DNA from: an uncultured Lachnospiraceae bacterium | GTDB taxonomy: Bacteria > Bacillota > Clostridia > Lachnospirales > Lachnospiraceae | Reading direction: 5' to 3' | Assembly: GCA_944382125.1 (NCBI GenBank) | Contig: CALWMV010000009.1 | Coordinates: 1-38,065, forward strand | DNA length: 38,065 bases | Shown: positions 6,964-14,335 of the stretch, piece after piece | How the letters are laid out: every line of letters begins with the position of its first letter | Position numbering within the stretch: position 1 is the first letter of the stretch | Translations under genes and position numbers: made by a program | The notes under the pieces: generated by a model | Told to the model about the DNA's origin: nothing | The model's database searches: none | The model's input: the letters and a program-made list of their open reading frames with translations, nothing else

Positions 6964-7668
6964 TCAGACCTTCCTGAGACCGTAGCGCGTGATTATGCCG
7001 TCGATGGGCACCTTCTTTGCGCAGAGGTCGCAGTTCTTATCCTCGTCAAGGGTGAAATCAGGGAGATCACCCTTTGAGAATACGGCATTGACCGGATATC
7101 CGTCCAGGTTGTCTACCATGGCGAAGATAACGGAGATGCCTATGATGCGTCCGCCGAACTCGGTAACCGTGGAAAGTACCCTTCCAAGGGTCTTGCCCTG
7201 CATGGCTGTAGCCAGAAGTATGAGGATGTTCTTGCCCTTGAGCATCTTCTGGATGTCATCGGTAACTATCATGGCTCCGGAATCATCAAAGTCAGGAGTG
7301 ATGATGTTGTAGGTACCGAACTCATTGTTGGTGGAAACTCCGTATCCGGAAAGCTTGTCAGCAACGTAAGCACCCAGAGCCTCACAGCCGTCCATGCAGA
7401 TGATGGTGTCTATGGGAGCAGCGGTAGCCAGGTCAGAGGACATGCCTGCCATGTACTCCATGCCGAGGCGTGAGCCCTTGGTCTTAACTCTGTGAACATA
7501 CCTGTCGGCCATGGCCTCTGCGGTCATCTTGGCCTTTGCAAGCTGTACCTTCATCGGAGTCAGATCTATGTAATAATTGGAATGGAATCTGTCCGAAGCA
7601 AAGTGTCCCTTGAATACCTCAAGCTTGAGGTCAGGATTTGATGTGCACGGGATCAAAAGTTTTTCCAT
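6964..7668 (-). CDS. Orotate phosphoribosyltransferase-like protein, degenerate PRPP loop
   Basis: 234 residues with a type I phosphoribosyltransferase-like layout. An N-terminal hood region is followed by a segment IDTIICMDGCEALGAYVAD (about 86-104) and by ILILLATAMQGKTLGRV (about 149-165) where the PRPP loop normally reads D-D-x-x-T-T-G-G-T. The two acidic residues of that loop are absent. The C-terminus has a C-D-L-C pair in KNCDLCAKKVPIDGI. A Shine-Dalgarno GGAGGG precedes the ATG. No pyrimidine genes are nearby; it stands alone between two terminators. True OPRTase activity is doubtful, and a nucleotide-sensing or salvage role is equally possible. Confidence 0.6.
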   Translation of the reverse strand: MEKLLIPCTSNPDLKLEVFKGHFASDRFHSNYYIDLTPMKVQLAKAKMTAEAMADRYVHRVKTKGSRLGMEYMAGMSSDLATAAPIDTIICMDGCEALGAYVADKLSGYGVSTNNEFGTYNIITPDFDDSGAMIVTDDIQKMLKGKNILILLATAMQGKTLGRVLSTVTEFGGRIIGISVIFAMVDNLDGYPVNAVFSKGDLPDFTLDEDKNCDLCAKKVPIDGIITRYGLRKV

Positions 7669-7771
7669 AAGTTAATACCCTCCTTCTATAGGTTAACTAC
7701 AGCATACCCCAATTAAAGCCCGGAGTAAATAATCCATGTTATCTTAGGTCCCCTTTGAACGGTCTTAACAG

Positions 7772-7795
7772 AAAAAACACAGGGCTTACGCCCTG
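7772..7795 (-). terminator. Terminator after the CBS-pair gene
   Basis: On the minus strand CAGGGC, GTAA and GCCCTG form a tight stem-loop followed by TGTTTTTT. It begins 10 bp beyond the CBS gene stop. Confidence 0.8.
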
Positions 7796-7804
7796 CCAGA
7801 AAGG

Positions 7805-8242
7805 CTATGCGAGCTGATACTCAGTATCGGCCTTCACAGCCTCCTCTATCTTTTCCGAAAAATACTTGATTATGTCCTTTCTGGTGACTATGCCTATAAA
7901 CTTGCCGTCATCATCCATGACAGGGACAAAGTTCTGGTTCATGGCCACCTTTATAAGATCCTCCATGGAGGATCGGACTGAGACCTGGGCATAATCCCTT
8001 CTGCGGTTTATGTCTGTGATGGGTACGTTTTCCGCTTCCTTGAGATCCAGATCATACTTGTTCTTGATGCCCCACAGCAGGTCTCCCTCAGTAAGGACCC
8101 CCACATAGGATCCTTCGTCATCAAGTATGGGTATGGAAGAATACTTATGGTACTCCATCTTTTCCATGGCCTGTCTCAGGGTATCACTGGTCTCTATATA
8201 TGCACAGTCACACTTGGGTGTGAGGTAAAACAAAATATTCAT
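7805..8242 (-). CDS. CBS-domain pair protein
   Basis: 145 residues consisting almost only of two CBS motifs: residues about 10-60 (SSIPILDDEGSYVGVLTEGD) and about 75-135 (FVPVMDDDGKFIGIVTRKD). Stand-alone CBS pairs bind adenine nucleotides or S-adenosylmethionine and act as energy or metabolite sensors, or bind DNA or partner enzymes. The gene is monocistronic, with its own terminator and a structured leader. The partner is unknown. Confidence 0.85.
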   Translation of the reverse strand: MNILFYLTPKCDCAYIETSDTLRQAMEKMEYHKYSSIPILDDEGSYVGVLTEGDLLWGIKNKYDLDLKEAENVPITDINRRRDYAQVSVRSSMEDLIKVAMNQNFVPVMDDDGKFIGIVTRKDIIKYFSEKIEEAVKADTEYQLA

Positions 8243-8250
8243 AACAAAGC

Positions 8251-8302
8251 CCCATTCAAAATACTTTCTACTGTAGTATTTTAGACATGCTTTTTGAATG
8301 GG
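8251..8302 (-). promoter_or_regulatory. Structured leader upstream of the CBS-pair gene
   Basis: Perfect 11-bp arms (CCCATTCAAAA at 8251-8261, TTTTGAATGGG at 8292-8302) enclose a second stem (AAAATACT 8258-8265 with AGTATTTT 8275-8282). The two stems share the AAAA and are partly alternative. On the mRNA the 3' arm ends in GAAUGGGG, the only Shine-Dalgarno-like sequence before the ATG at 8242, so the fold would hide it. No known riboswitch class is recognised. Confidence 0.45.
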
Positions 8303-8351
8303 ATGTGAACGCTTTGATAAAAAAACAGCGATCTTTCTAAAAACTTTATAA

Positions 8352-8373
8352 ACTTCAGGGCTCAGCCCTAAGT
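8352..8373 (-). terminator. Weak terminator after the cvfB-like gene
   Basis: On the minus strand ACTTAGGGC, TGA and GCCCTGAAGT form a short bulged hairpin 8 bp past the stop, followed after TTATAAAG by TTTTT. Confidence 0.45.
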
Positions 8374-8380
8374 CCGCAGA

Positions 8381-9571
8381 TCAGAGGAGCCTTACCCTGT
8401 CATTTTCCCTGTCTATCTCTACCTTTCTTTCTCTGTAGAGATGTCCGAGGGCTCTCTTGAACTGATTCTTGCTCATGCCGTAGATATCCTCTATCATGGC
8501 CGCATCAGCCCGGTCTGCATAAGGCAGCTCTCCCCCGTTTCTCTTTATCTCCTCCAGCACCTTCTCCGCATCCTCATTGATGGAGATATAGGATTTTTCC
8601 CGGAGGCTCAGGTCCAGCTTACCATCGGGCCTCACCTTCGTTATCCTGACGTTCACCCTGTCGCCATAGCTCAGCTTTCTGTATATCTCCGAGGGAGGGA
8701 TCAGGCCGAAGTATTTATTGTCCACGGCCACGAATATGCCAAGCTTCTGATTTATCTCGTAGACAAAGGCCTCTGCCCGGTCTCCCTCCTTATAACCCTT
8801 TGCAGGGCTCAGGTATTTGTAGACCCTCATGGTGGCAGCAGTCCTTCCGCTCTTATCCTTATATATGTGTACCAGGACCTCCTGACCGACCCTGGGAGAC
8901 TCTATCTGTTCAGAGAAGGGGAGCAGCACATCCTTCGGCACCCCGTTATCCAGGAATACTCCTATCCTGGTCACATCCGTCACCCTGAGTACTCCAGTCT
9001 CTCCCACTGAAAGGAAGGGCTTTCTCATGGTGGCTGTGACCCTGTCTCCCTTATCCAGGAAGAGTCTGACTGTTACCAGGCTGCCTTCCTCCGGTCTTTC
9101 CGTCTGTTCTGAAAAAGGCAGCAGTACCTTTTCTCCCTCTCTTAGCTCAAGAAAACAGCCTATCTCGGTATTCTGAAGGACCTTAAGCTTCATGGGCTCA
9201 GAGAAATCCCCGCTGAAGCTCTCCGTTCTGCGGTACTTTTCCCCTGATCTTCCTCCGAAGGCCTGCTCCCTTCCCGGTCTTCCGAAGGTCCCGGATCCGC
9301 TCCTCCTTCCGGCGTTATCTGAGGTCCTGCCGGATCTTCTCTGAGGCGCAGACTTTCCGGAATGTCTCACTATTGAAAGAGAGGAATTGCCTCCCCTTCT
9401 TCCCTTGCCCCTGGGAGCTCCGGACTTTTCATCTCCGTCTTTGATCCCGGACTCATTTTTTCTTTCAAAGGGATAGAGCCTTCTCTCCTGCTTATGCTCA
9501 AAGGGATAGCTCCTTCTTTCACGGCCCTCTCCTTCCGGCCTCATGCTTGTATTGTCTGTATTTCCGTTCAT
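8381..9571 (-). CDS. cvfB: CvfB-like S1-domain RNA-binding protein with long N-terminal extension
   Basis: 396 residues from the ATG at 9571, 2 nt past the hflX stop. A longer frame would need a GTG inside hflX, so I prefer 9571. From about residue 125 on there are three S1-like OB modules (starting near MKLKVLQNTEIGCFLE, GVLRVTDVTRIGVFLD and AEAFVYEINQKLGIFV), then a C-terminal winged helix (AAMIEDIYGMSKNQFKRAL). This is the CvfB/YitL layout, whose known members are about 280-300 residues and affect virulence gene expression and RNA handling. The extra first ~120 residues are Arg/Gly/Ser-rich and probably disordered. They include two tandem copies of R-R-x-Y-P-F-E-x-K-x-E. Confidence 0.8.
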   Translation of the reverse strand: MNGNTDNTSMRPEGEGRERRSYPFEHKQERRLYPFERKNESGIKDGDEKSGAPRGKGRRGGNSSLSIVRHSGKSAPQRRSGRTSDNAGRRSGSGTFGRPGREQAFGGRSGEKYRRTESFSGDFSEPMKLKVLQNTEIGCFLELREGEKVLLPFSEQTERPEEGSLVTVRLFLDKGDRVTATMRKPFLSVGETGVLRVTDVTRIGVFLDNGVPKDVLLPFSEQIESPRVGQEVLVHIYKDKSGRTAATMRVYKYLSPAKGYKEGDRAEAFVYEINQKLGIFVAVDNKYFGLIPPSEIYRKLSYGDRVNVRITKVRPDGKLDLSLREKSYISINEDAEKVLEEIKRNGGELPYADRADAAMIEDIYGMSKNQFKRALGHLYRERKVEIDRENDRVRLL

Positions 9572-9573
9572 AT

Positions 9574-10857
9574 TCAAAGCCTTATATACTCCTTGATGTC
9601 CTTTATGTATCTCCTTCCGATAAGACACAAAAGCTCTATGCCCTTATCGGTATATTCCTTCTCAAGTATCTCACCCTTTGCGGATATCAGAAATTCCTTT
9701 CCCGCATCCTGATAGGGTATCAGAAGGGACAGCCGCAGCGTGTCCTCCTCTAACCTTGAGGATATCATATCGCAAAGCTCTTCTATGCCTGTTCCTTCCC
9801 TGGCAGACATATATATCCTGTCACCATTTATGATCGGGAGCTCCTCCAGGGGATAAAGCCGGTCAGCCTTGTTCATGACATATATCACTGGTATATCCGA
9901 GGCCTCAAGCTCCCTGAGCGTGGCTCCCGTGACCTCCATGTGGCGAAGATGCTCCTCATCCGAACAGTCCACCACCTCCAGTATCAGATCCGAACCGGCT
10001 ATCTCCGACAGAGTGGACCTGAAGGCCTTTATAAGATCATGGGGCAGATCGTCTATGAAGCCCACCGTGTCGGAAAGGAGGAAATCCCGATGCATCCTGG
10101 GGCTTATGCGCCTTGTGGCCGTATCCAGGGTCACAAAAAGCATATCCTTTTCCTCTACCCTCTTGTCCTCCTCGGAGCCGAAATACTCCACCATACGGTT
10201 AAGGAGGGTAGATTTGCCCGCATTGGTGTAGCCTGCCAGGGATACCAGAGGAAGTCCTGATCCCTCGCGGCGTTTTCTCTGGGTCTTCCTTCCGCTTTCC
10301 AGCTGCTCCAGGCGCTTTCTGAGCTCCGACATCCTCTTTTCTATCACTCTTCGGTCCAGCTCGATCTGCTTTTCGCCGGAGCCCTTATTGGACATGGAGC
10401 CTCCGGTGCCTCCCTGCCTCGACAGGTTCTTTCTGAGTCCCCTGAGCCTCGGGAGCATATAGCCCAGTCTGGCATACTCCACCTGCATCTTGGCCTCTGC
10501 ACTCCTGGCCCTCTCCCCGAAGATCTCCAATATGAGATCGGTCTTATCCAGCACCCTCACCTCCAGCTGGTCCGTAAGGTTGCTAAGCTGGGAGGGGCTC
10601 AGGGAATTGAGGAATATGACCGCCTCTGCCTCCGTCTCCGAGACAAGCTCCCTTATCTCCGCAAGCTTTCCGGAACCGATATAGGTGGCATTGTCAAAGC
10701 TGTCCAGTTTCTGAGTGACTATATCAGCGCAGCTGTAGCCGCAGGCTTCTGCAAGGCCCCGAAGTTCCTCCATCCTGCTTTCAAAATCCCTGTCCCTGCC
10801 CCGTGCCACTCCGCACAGCAGGGCTGTTTTTACTTCTTCTATATAATTATCCGTCAT
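9574..10857 (-). CDS. hflX: Ribosome-associated GTPase HflX
   Basis: 427 residues. The N-terminal HflX domain includes the linker NLSRQGGTGGSMSNKGSGE (about 144-162), which is typical of the family. A coiled-coil leads into the GTPase: Walker A GYTNAGKST (209-217), switch II DTVGFIDDLPHDL, and NKAD for guanine recognition. HflX binds stalled or hibernating 50S/70S ribosomes and splits them. The ATG directly abuts AAGGG with no spacer, and a stop lies two codons upstream, so this start is forced but its ribosome site is poor. It lies between argS and the cvfB-like gene. Confidence 0.93.
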   Translation of the reverse strand: MTDNYIEEVKTALLCGVARGRDRDFESRMEELRGLAEACGYSCADIVTQKLDSFDNATYIGSGKLAEIRELVSETEAEAVIFLNSLSPSQLSNLTDQLEVRVLDKTDLILEIFGERARSAEAKMQVEYARLGYMLPRLRGLRKNLSRQGGTGGSMSNKGSGEKQIELDRRVIEKRMSELRKRLEQLESGRKTQRKRREGSGLPLVSLAGYTNAGKSTLLNRMVEYFGSEEDKRVEEKDMLFVTLDTATRRISPRMHRDFLLSDTVGFIDDLPHDLIKAFRSTLSEIAGSDLILEVVDCSDEEHLRHMEVTGATLRELEASDIPVIYVMNKADRLYPLEELPIINGDRIYMSAREGTGIEELCDMISSRLEEDTLRLSLLIPYQDAGKEFLISAKGEILEKEYTDKGIELLCLIGRRYIKDIKEYIRL

Positions 10858-10874
10858 CCCTTAAAGAAAGATAA

Positions 10875-10903
10875 CTCTGCGTCCCTTCAGGCGGGATGCA
10901 GAG
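10875..10903 (-). terminator. Hairpin between argS and hflX
   Basis: CTCTGC-x-TCCC pairs with GGGA-x-GCAGAG (10875-10885 with 10893-10903), 10 of 11 pairs, followed on the minus strand by TTATCTTTCTTT. It could stop part of the argS transcript before hflX. Confidence 0.6.
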
Positions 10904-10920
10904 CATCATAATAACACTTA

Positions 10921-12693
10921 TCACATCTTATCCGGTGCCTTGAAGCCCAGCATGTCTATGCAGCGGAGCAGAAGCTCCCTGGTCAGGGAAAGCAGTGCTA
11001 TATAGCTCTGTCTCTTTGCCTCATCGGGCTCGGAAAGCACCTTTACATCATGATAGAAGGAGTTGAATTCATCAGATATCTCATAGATGTACTGGCATAT
11101 CTTATGGGGGGCGGTCTCCTCCCAGGCCGAGGCTATGACCTCGCTGTATCTGGAGATGCAGAGGGCCAGCTTCTTTCCTGCCGGGGACGCCTCCTCGGCC
11201 GCTGCATATATGCTGCTTTCCTTTGCAGGCTCTGCTGCGGCAGTCTCCCTGTACTTCTCAAGTATGCTGCCTATCCTTACTATCGTATAAAGTATATAGG
11301 GCCCGGTATTGCCCTCGAAGCTCGTAAAGCGATCTATATCAAAGATATAGTCCTTTGAGGCCTGATTTGAAAGATCGCCGTACTTAAGGGCTGCAAGGCC
11401 CACTGTCTTTGCGATCTCCCTTGCCTCCGCATCGGGGATCTCCTCAGCGCTTCTGGTCTCCCTTATCTTCTCAAAGACCTTTTCATTTATCTCGCCTATG
11501 AGGTCTGAAAGCCTCATGACTCCGCCCTCTCTGGTCTTGAAGGGCTTTCCGTCCTTTCCGTTCATGGTGCCGAAGCCAAGGAAGCTGAGCTTTTCCTCAG
11601 GCCTTACTATGCCTGCCTTCCTTGCCACGCGGAAAAAGCTGAGATAATGAAGGCTCTGGCGCTGATCCGCTATATAGATGTATGAATCCGGATGATACAG
11701 AAGCTCCCTTTCCACCATGGTGGCCAGGTCGGTGGTCGCATAAAGGGATGCTCCGTCCGACTTCCTTATAAGGCAGGGAGGATACTCCTTGGTATCTCCC
11801 TCCTCGGCTATATCCACCACCAGAGCTCCCTGGGATTCGTGGGCTATGCCCCTTTCCTCCATATCCCTGAGCATGTCCGGGATATACTTCTGGGCATCGG
11901 ATTCACCCTTCCAGAGCTCAAAGCTGACATTGAGGGCATCATAGTTGCGTCTCAGGTCCGCAAGGGAAAGCTCCATGATATGCTCCCAGACCTTCCTGCA
12001 CTCCGGATCTCCGTCCTGGAGCCTGGCAGTGGCCGCAAGGGCGCGCTTTCTGAAATCTTCCGCATCCGGAGTGAGCTCACCGCTCTCATCCTTTGCCTTT
12101 GATCTTGCAGAAGCTGCAGGATATATCTCCTCCAGATCAGAAAGGGAGAAGTCACTCATCCCTCTGTCCCTGAGCTCCTCTATGATAAGTCCCATCTGAA
12201 GGCCCCAGTCCCCGAGATGCACGTCTCCAATCATCTCATGGCCCATGGCCCTTCCTATGCGCTTCACGGACTCGCCTATTATCGCCGAACGCAGATGGCC
12301 TATATGGAGGGGCTTAGCCACATTGGCTCCGCCGTAATCCACTATGACCGTCTCCTTCCTTTCGGGAAGAGGCAGTCCCAGTCTCTCATCTGCCGCCATG
12401 TCAGAAAGCACGGAGGAAACAAAGTCCTTATCCAGGTCCATGTTTATAAAGCCGGGGCGTACTGCCTCGACTTTACTGAACTGCGGATATGCTTTTAGTT
12501 TTTCCGTGATCTCTGCCGCTATATCAAAGGGAGCCCTGCGGGCCGCCTTTGCAAGAGCCATGGCACCGTTGCACTGATATTCGCAGAGGTCCGGCCTGTT
12601 GCTCAGGCCGACCTTGCCGTAGGCAGGATCATATCCCGCCTCTGAAAATGCCCTGCGGCACAAATCATTAAGTATATCTGCGATCTTTTCCAT
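10921..12693 (-). CDS. argS: Arginyl-tRNA synthetase
   Basis: 590 residues, the usual class Ia length. The N-terminal Arg-N domain (to about 85) is followed by the catalytic core with HIGH at 130-133 (AKPLHIGHLRSA). The KMSKS-like position reads KPFKTREGG, as is common for ArgRS, which often lacks a canonical KMSKS. The C-terminal DALR anticodon domain ends the protein. The ATG overlaps the efp stop by one base (TAATG), so translation is coupled. There is no T-box leader, because the gene is internal to an operon. Confidence 0.97.
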   Translation of the reverse strand: MEKIADILNDLCRRAFSEAGYDPAYGKVGLSNRPDLCEYQCNGAMALAKAARRAPFDIAAEITEKLKAYPQFSKVEAVRPGFINMDLDKDFVSSVLSDMAADERLGLPLPERKETVIVDYGGANVAKPLHIGHLRSAIIGESVKRIGRAMGHEMIGDVHLGDWGLQMGLIIEELRDRGMSDFSLSDLEEIYPAASARSKAKDESGELTPDAEDFRKRALAATARLQDGDPECRKVWEHIMELSLADLRRNYDALNVSFELWKGESDAQKYIPDMLRDMEERGIAHESQGALVVDIAEEGDTKEYPPCLIRKSDGASLYATTDLATMVERELLYHPDSYIYIADQRQSLHYLSFFRVARKAGIVRPEEKLSFLGFGTMNGKDGKPFKTREGGVMRLSDLIGEINEKVFEKIRETRSAEEIPDAEAREIAKTVGLAALKYGDLSNQASKDYIFDIDRFTSFEGNTGPYILYTIVRIGSILEKYRETAAAEPAKESSIYAAAEEASPAGKKLALCISRYSEVIASAWEETAPHKICQYIYEISDEFNSFYHDVKVLSEPDEAKRQSYIALLSLTRELLLRCIDMLGFKAPDKM

Positions 12694-13250
12694 TATACCC
12701 TCGACAGATACTCTCCCGTACGTGTATCGATCTTGATCTTGTCACCGATGTTGACGAAGAGGGGAACGCTCACCTGAGCTCCGGTCTCCACGATGGCGGG
12801 CTTGGATGCGCCTGTAGCAGTATCACCCTTGAAGCCGGGCTCTGTCTCGGTGACCTCGAGCTCCACGAACATGGGCGGCTCAACTGAAAATACGGAGCCG
12901 TTGTATGAGCAGATCTTGCAGGTATCGTTTTCCTTTACGAACTTCATGGCATCTCCGCAGAGATCCTCTGCAAGAGACATCTGATCATAGGTCTCCATAT
13001 TCATGAAGTTGTACTGATCTCCATCCTTGTAAAGGTACTGCATATCCACCCTGTCGATACGGGCTGAGGGGAACTTCTCGGTAGGCCTGAAGGAAGTCTC
13101 GATAACTCCTCCGTTGATGACGTTCCTGAGCTTGGTCCTTACGAATGCAGCTCCCTTTCCGGGCTTTACGTGCTGGAACTCAACGACCTGCATTACCTGT
13201 CCGTCGATCTCGACGGTAACACCATTTCTGAAATCTCCTGCTGAAACCAT
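12693..13250 (-). CDS. efp: Translation elongation factor P
   Basis: 185 residues with the KOW-like N-terminal domain and two OB domains. EF-P binds between the ribosomal P and E sites and relieves stalling at polyproline. The tip loop reads [12 protein letters not shown] with the modifiable lysine at 32. No lysine-modifying genes of the EpmAB type are seen in the window. The C-terminal signature with [17 protein letters not shown] is present. GGAGG precedes the ATG at 13250. The gene overlaps argS by one base. Confidence 0.97.
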   Translation of the reverse strand: MVSAGDFRNGVTVEIDGQVMQVVEFQHVKPGKGAAFVRTKLRNVINGGVIETSFRPTEKFPSARIDRVDMQYLYKDGDQYNFMNMETYDQMSLAEDLCGDAMKFVKENDTCKICSYNGSVFSVEPPMFVELEVTETEPGFKGDTATGASKPAIVETGAQVSVPLFVNIGDKIKIDTRTGEYLSRV

Positions 13251-13337
13251 ATAGATCCTCCAAATCCTTATTGAACTCTTTATATATTGCTTTTATACCG
13301 CGCTTTTCCTTATACTGCGCAAAAAATCATTATAATC

Positions 13338-13844
13338 TTAGCGGAAAATGCCCTTTTTGTAAAGATAGAGTATGGGCTTTTCCAGATACCTTTTAAATCT
13401 TATCCTGGGGATATCCGAACTTTTATCGATGGGTTTTACCAGCACGCTCTCTATACCCGCCCTGTTGGCTCCCCAGATATCCGTGAAGAGCTGATCACCG
13501 AAGAAGATGACCTCCTTCTCTGAAAGTCCCAGCTTCGCACAGAGCTTCCTGTAGCCCTCAGGACTGGGCTTTCCCGCAAGGAACACATAATCCAGGCCTC
13601 CGCAGGCCTCTGCAAAGGCTTTGACCCTGGGCTCCCTGTTATTTGAAACTATACCGAGGCGGAGGCCCTTTGCTGAAAGGGCCGCAAGGAAGCCCCTGCT
13701 CCTCTCATCCGCCGGTGCATCGTGGGGCACCAGGGTATTGTCTATATCAAAAATGGCTCCTTTAAGCCCCTTCTTCATCTCCCCGTCAAAATCAAAGCCG
13801 TAAACGCTTTCTATATATCTTGCCGGGCACATGGGAGGCCGCAT
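13338..13844 (-). CDS. yqeG: YqeG-family HAD phosphatase
   Basis: 168 residues from the ATG at 13844, which overlaps the nrdR stop (TGATG); a GTG one codon earlier is also open. HAD motif I is DIDNTL, motif II is in GIVSNN, the motif III lysine is in AGKPSPEGY, and motif IV is GDQLFTDIWGANR. This is the HAD-IIIA YqeG/YqeG-like family, which in Bacillus lies beside the ribosome-assembly GTPase gene yqeH. The substrate is not known; phosphatidylglycerophosphate phosphatase activity is known for related eukaryotic proteins. It lies between nrdR and efp. Confidence 0.88.
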   Translation of the reverse strand: MRPPMCPARYIESVYGFDFDGEMKKGLKGAIFDIDNTLVPHDAPADERSRGFLAALSAKGLRLGIVSNNREPRVKAFAEACGGLDYVFLAGKPSPEGYRKLCAKLGLSEKEVIFFGDQLFTDIWGANRAGIESVLVKPIDKSSDIPRIRFKRYLEKPILYLYKKGIFR

Positions 13845-14335
13845 CACGCCTCACCGCCGTTTTTTCCCTGATCCTTCTGGACCTGAGGGCTCAGGAGCTT
13901 TCCGATCTCCTCTATGAAGGTGTTGACATCCTTGAACTCCCTGTATACGGAAGCAAAGCGCACATAGGCCACCTCATCCAGATCCTTGAGCCTCTTCATG
14001 ACCTTTTCGCCTATGACATGGGTGGGGATCTCCTTTTCCTCCATGGCAAAGAGCTCATTTTCGATCTCATCTATCATCCTGGATATCTGCTTCGTCGAAA
14101 CAGGGCGCTTGTGACAGGAGCAGATGATGCCGGCCTCTATCTTGGAACGGTTATAGGGCTCTCTGGAATCATCCTTCTTGATCACCATGAGCGGCATGGT
14201 CTCCAGTTTCTCATAGGTCGTGAACCTCTTGCCGCAGGTCTCGCACTGTCTCCTCCTCCTGATGGAAGAATTGTCGTCTGCAGGTCTGGAATCTATGACC
14301 TTGGTATTTTCAGCATTGCAATACGGGCACTTCAT
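13844..14335 (-). CDS. nrdR: Transcriptional repressor NrdR
   Basis: 163 residues. The N-terminal zinc ribbon has CPYC (3-6) and CETC (31-34), with the RRRRQCETCGKRF signature, followed by an ATP-cone domain (about 49-139). NrdR senses dATP/ATP and represses ribonucleotide reductase genes through tandem NrdR boxes. Candidate boxes lie before nrdD in this window (24325-24372). The gene overlaps the upstream membrane-protein gene by 4 bases and yqeG by about a codon, so all three are coupled. Confidence 0.97.
   Translation of the reverse strand: MKCPYCNAENTKVIDSRPADDNSSIRRRRQCETCGKRFTTYEKLETMPLMVIKKDDSREPYNRSKIEAGIICSCHKRPVSTKQISRMIDEIENELFAMEEKEIPTHVIGEKVMKRLKDLDEVAYVRFASVYREFKDVNTFIEEIGKLLSPQVQKDQGKNGGEA

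Noticed and set aside
9572-9628. Upstream GTG start for the cvfB-like gene
   Set aside because: It lies inside hflX and adds 19 residues encoded by hflX codons read in another frame; the ATG at 9571 directly follows the hflX stop.
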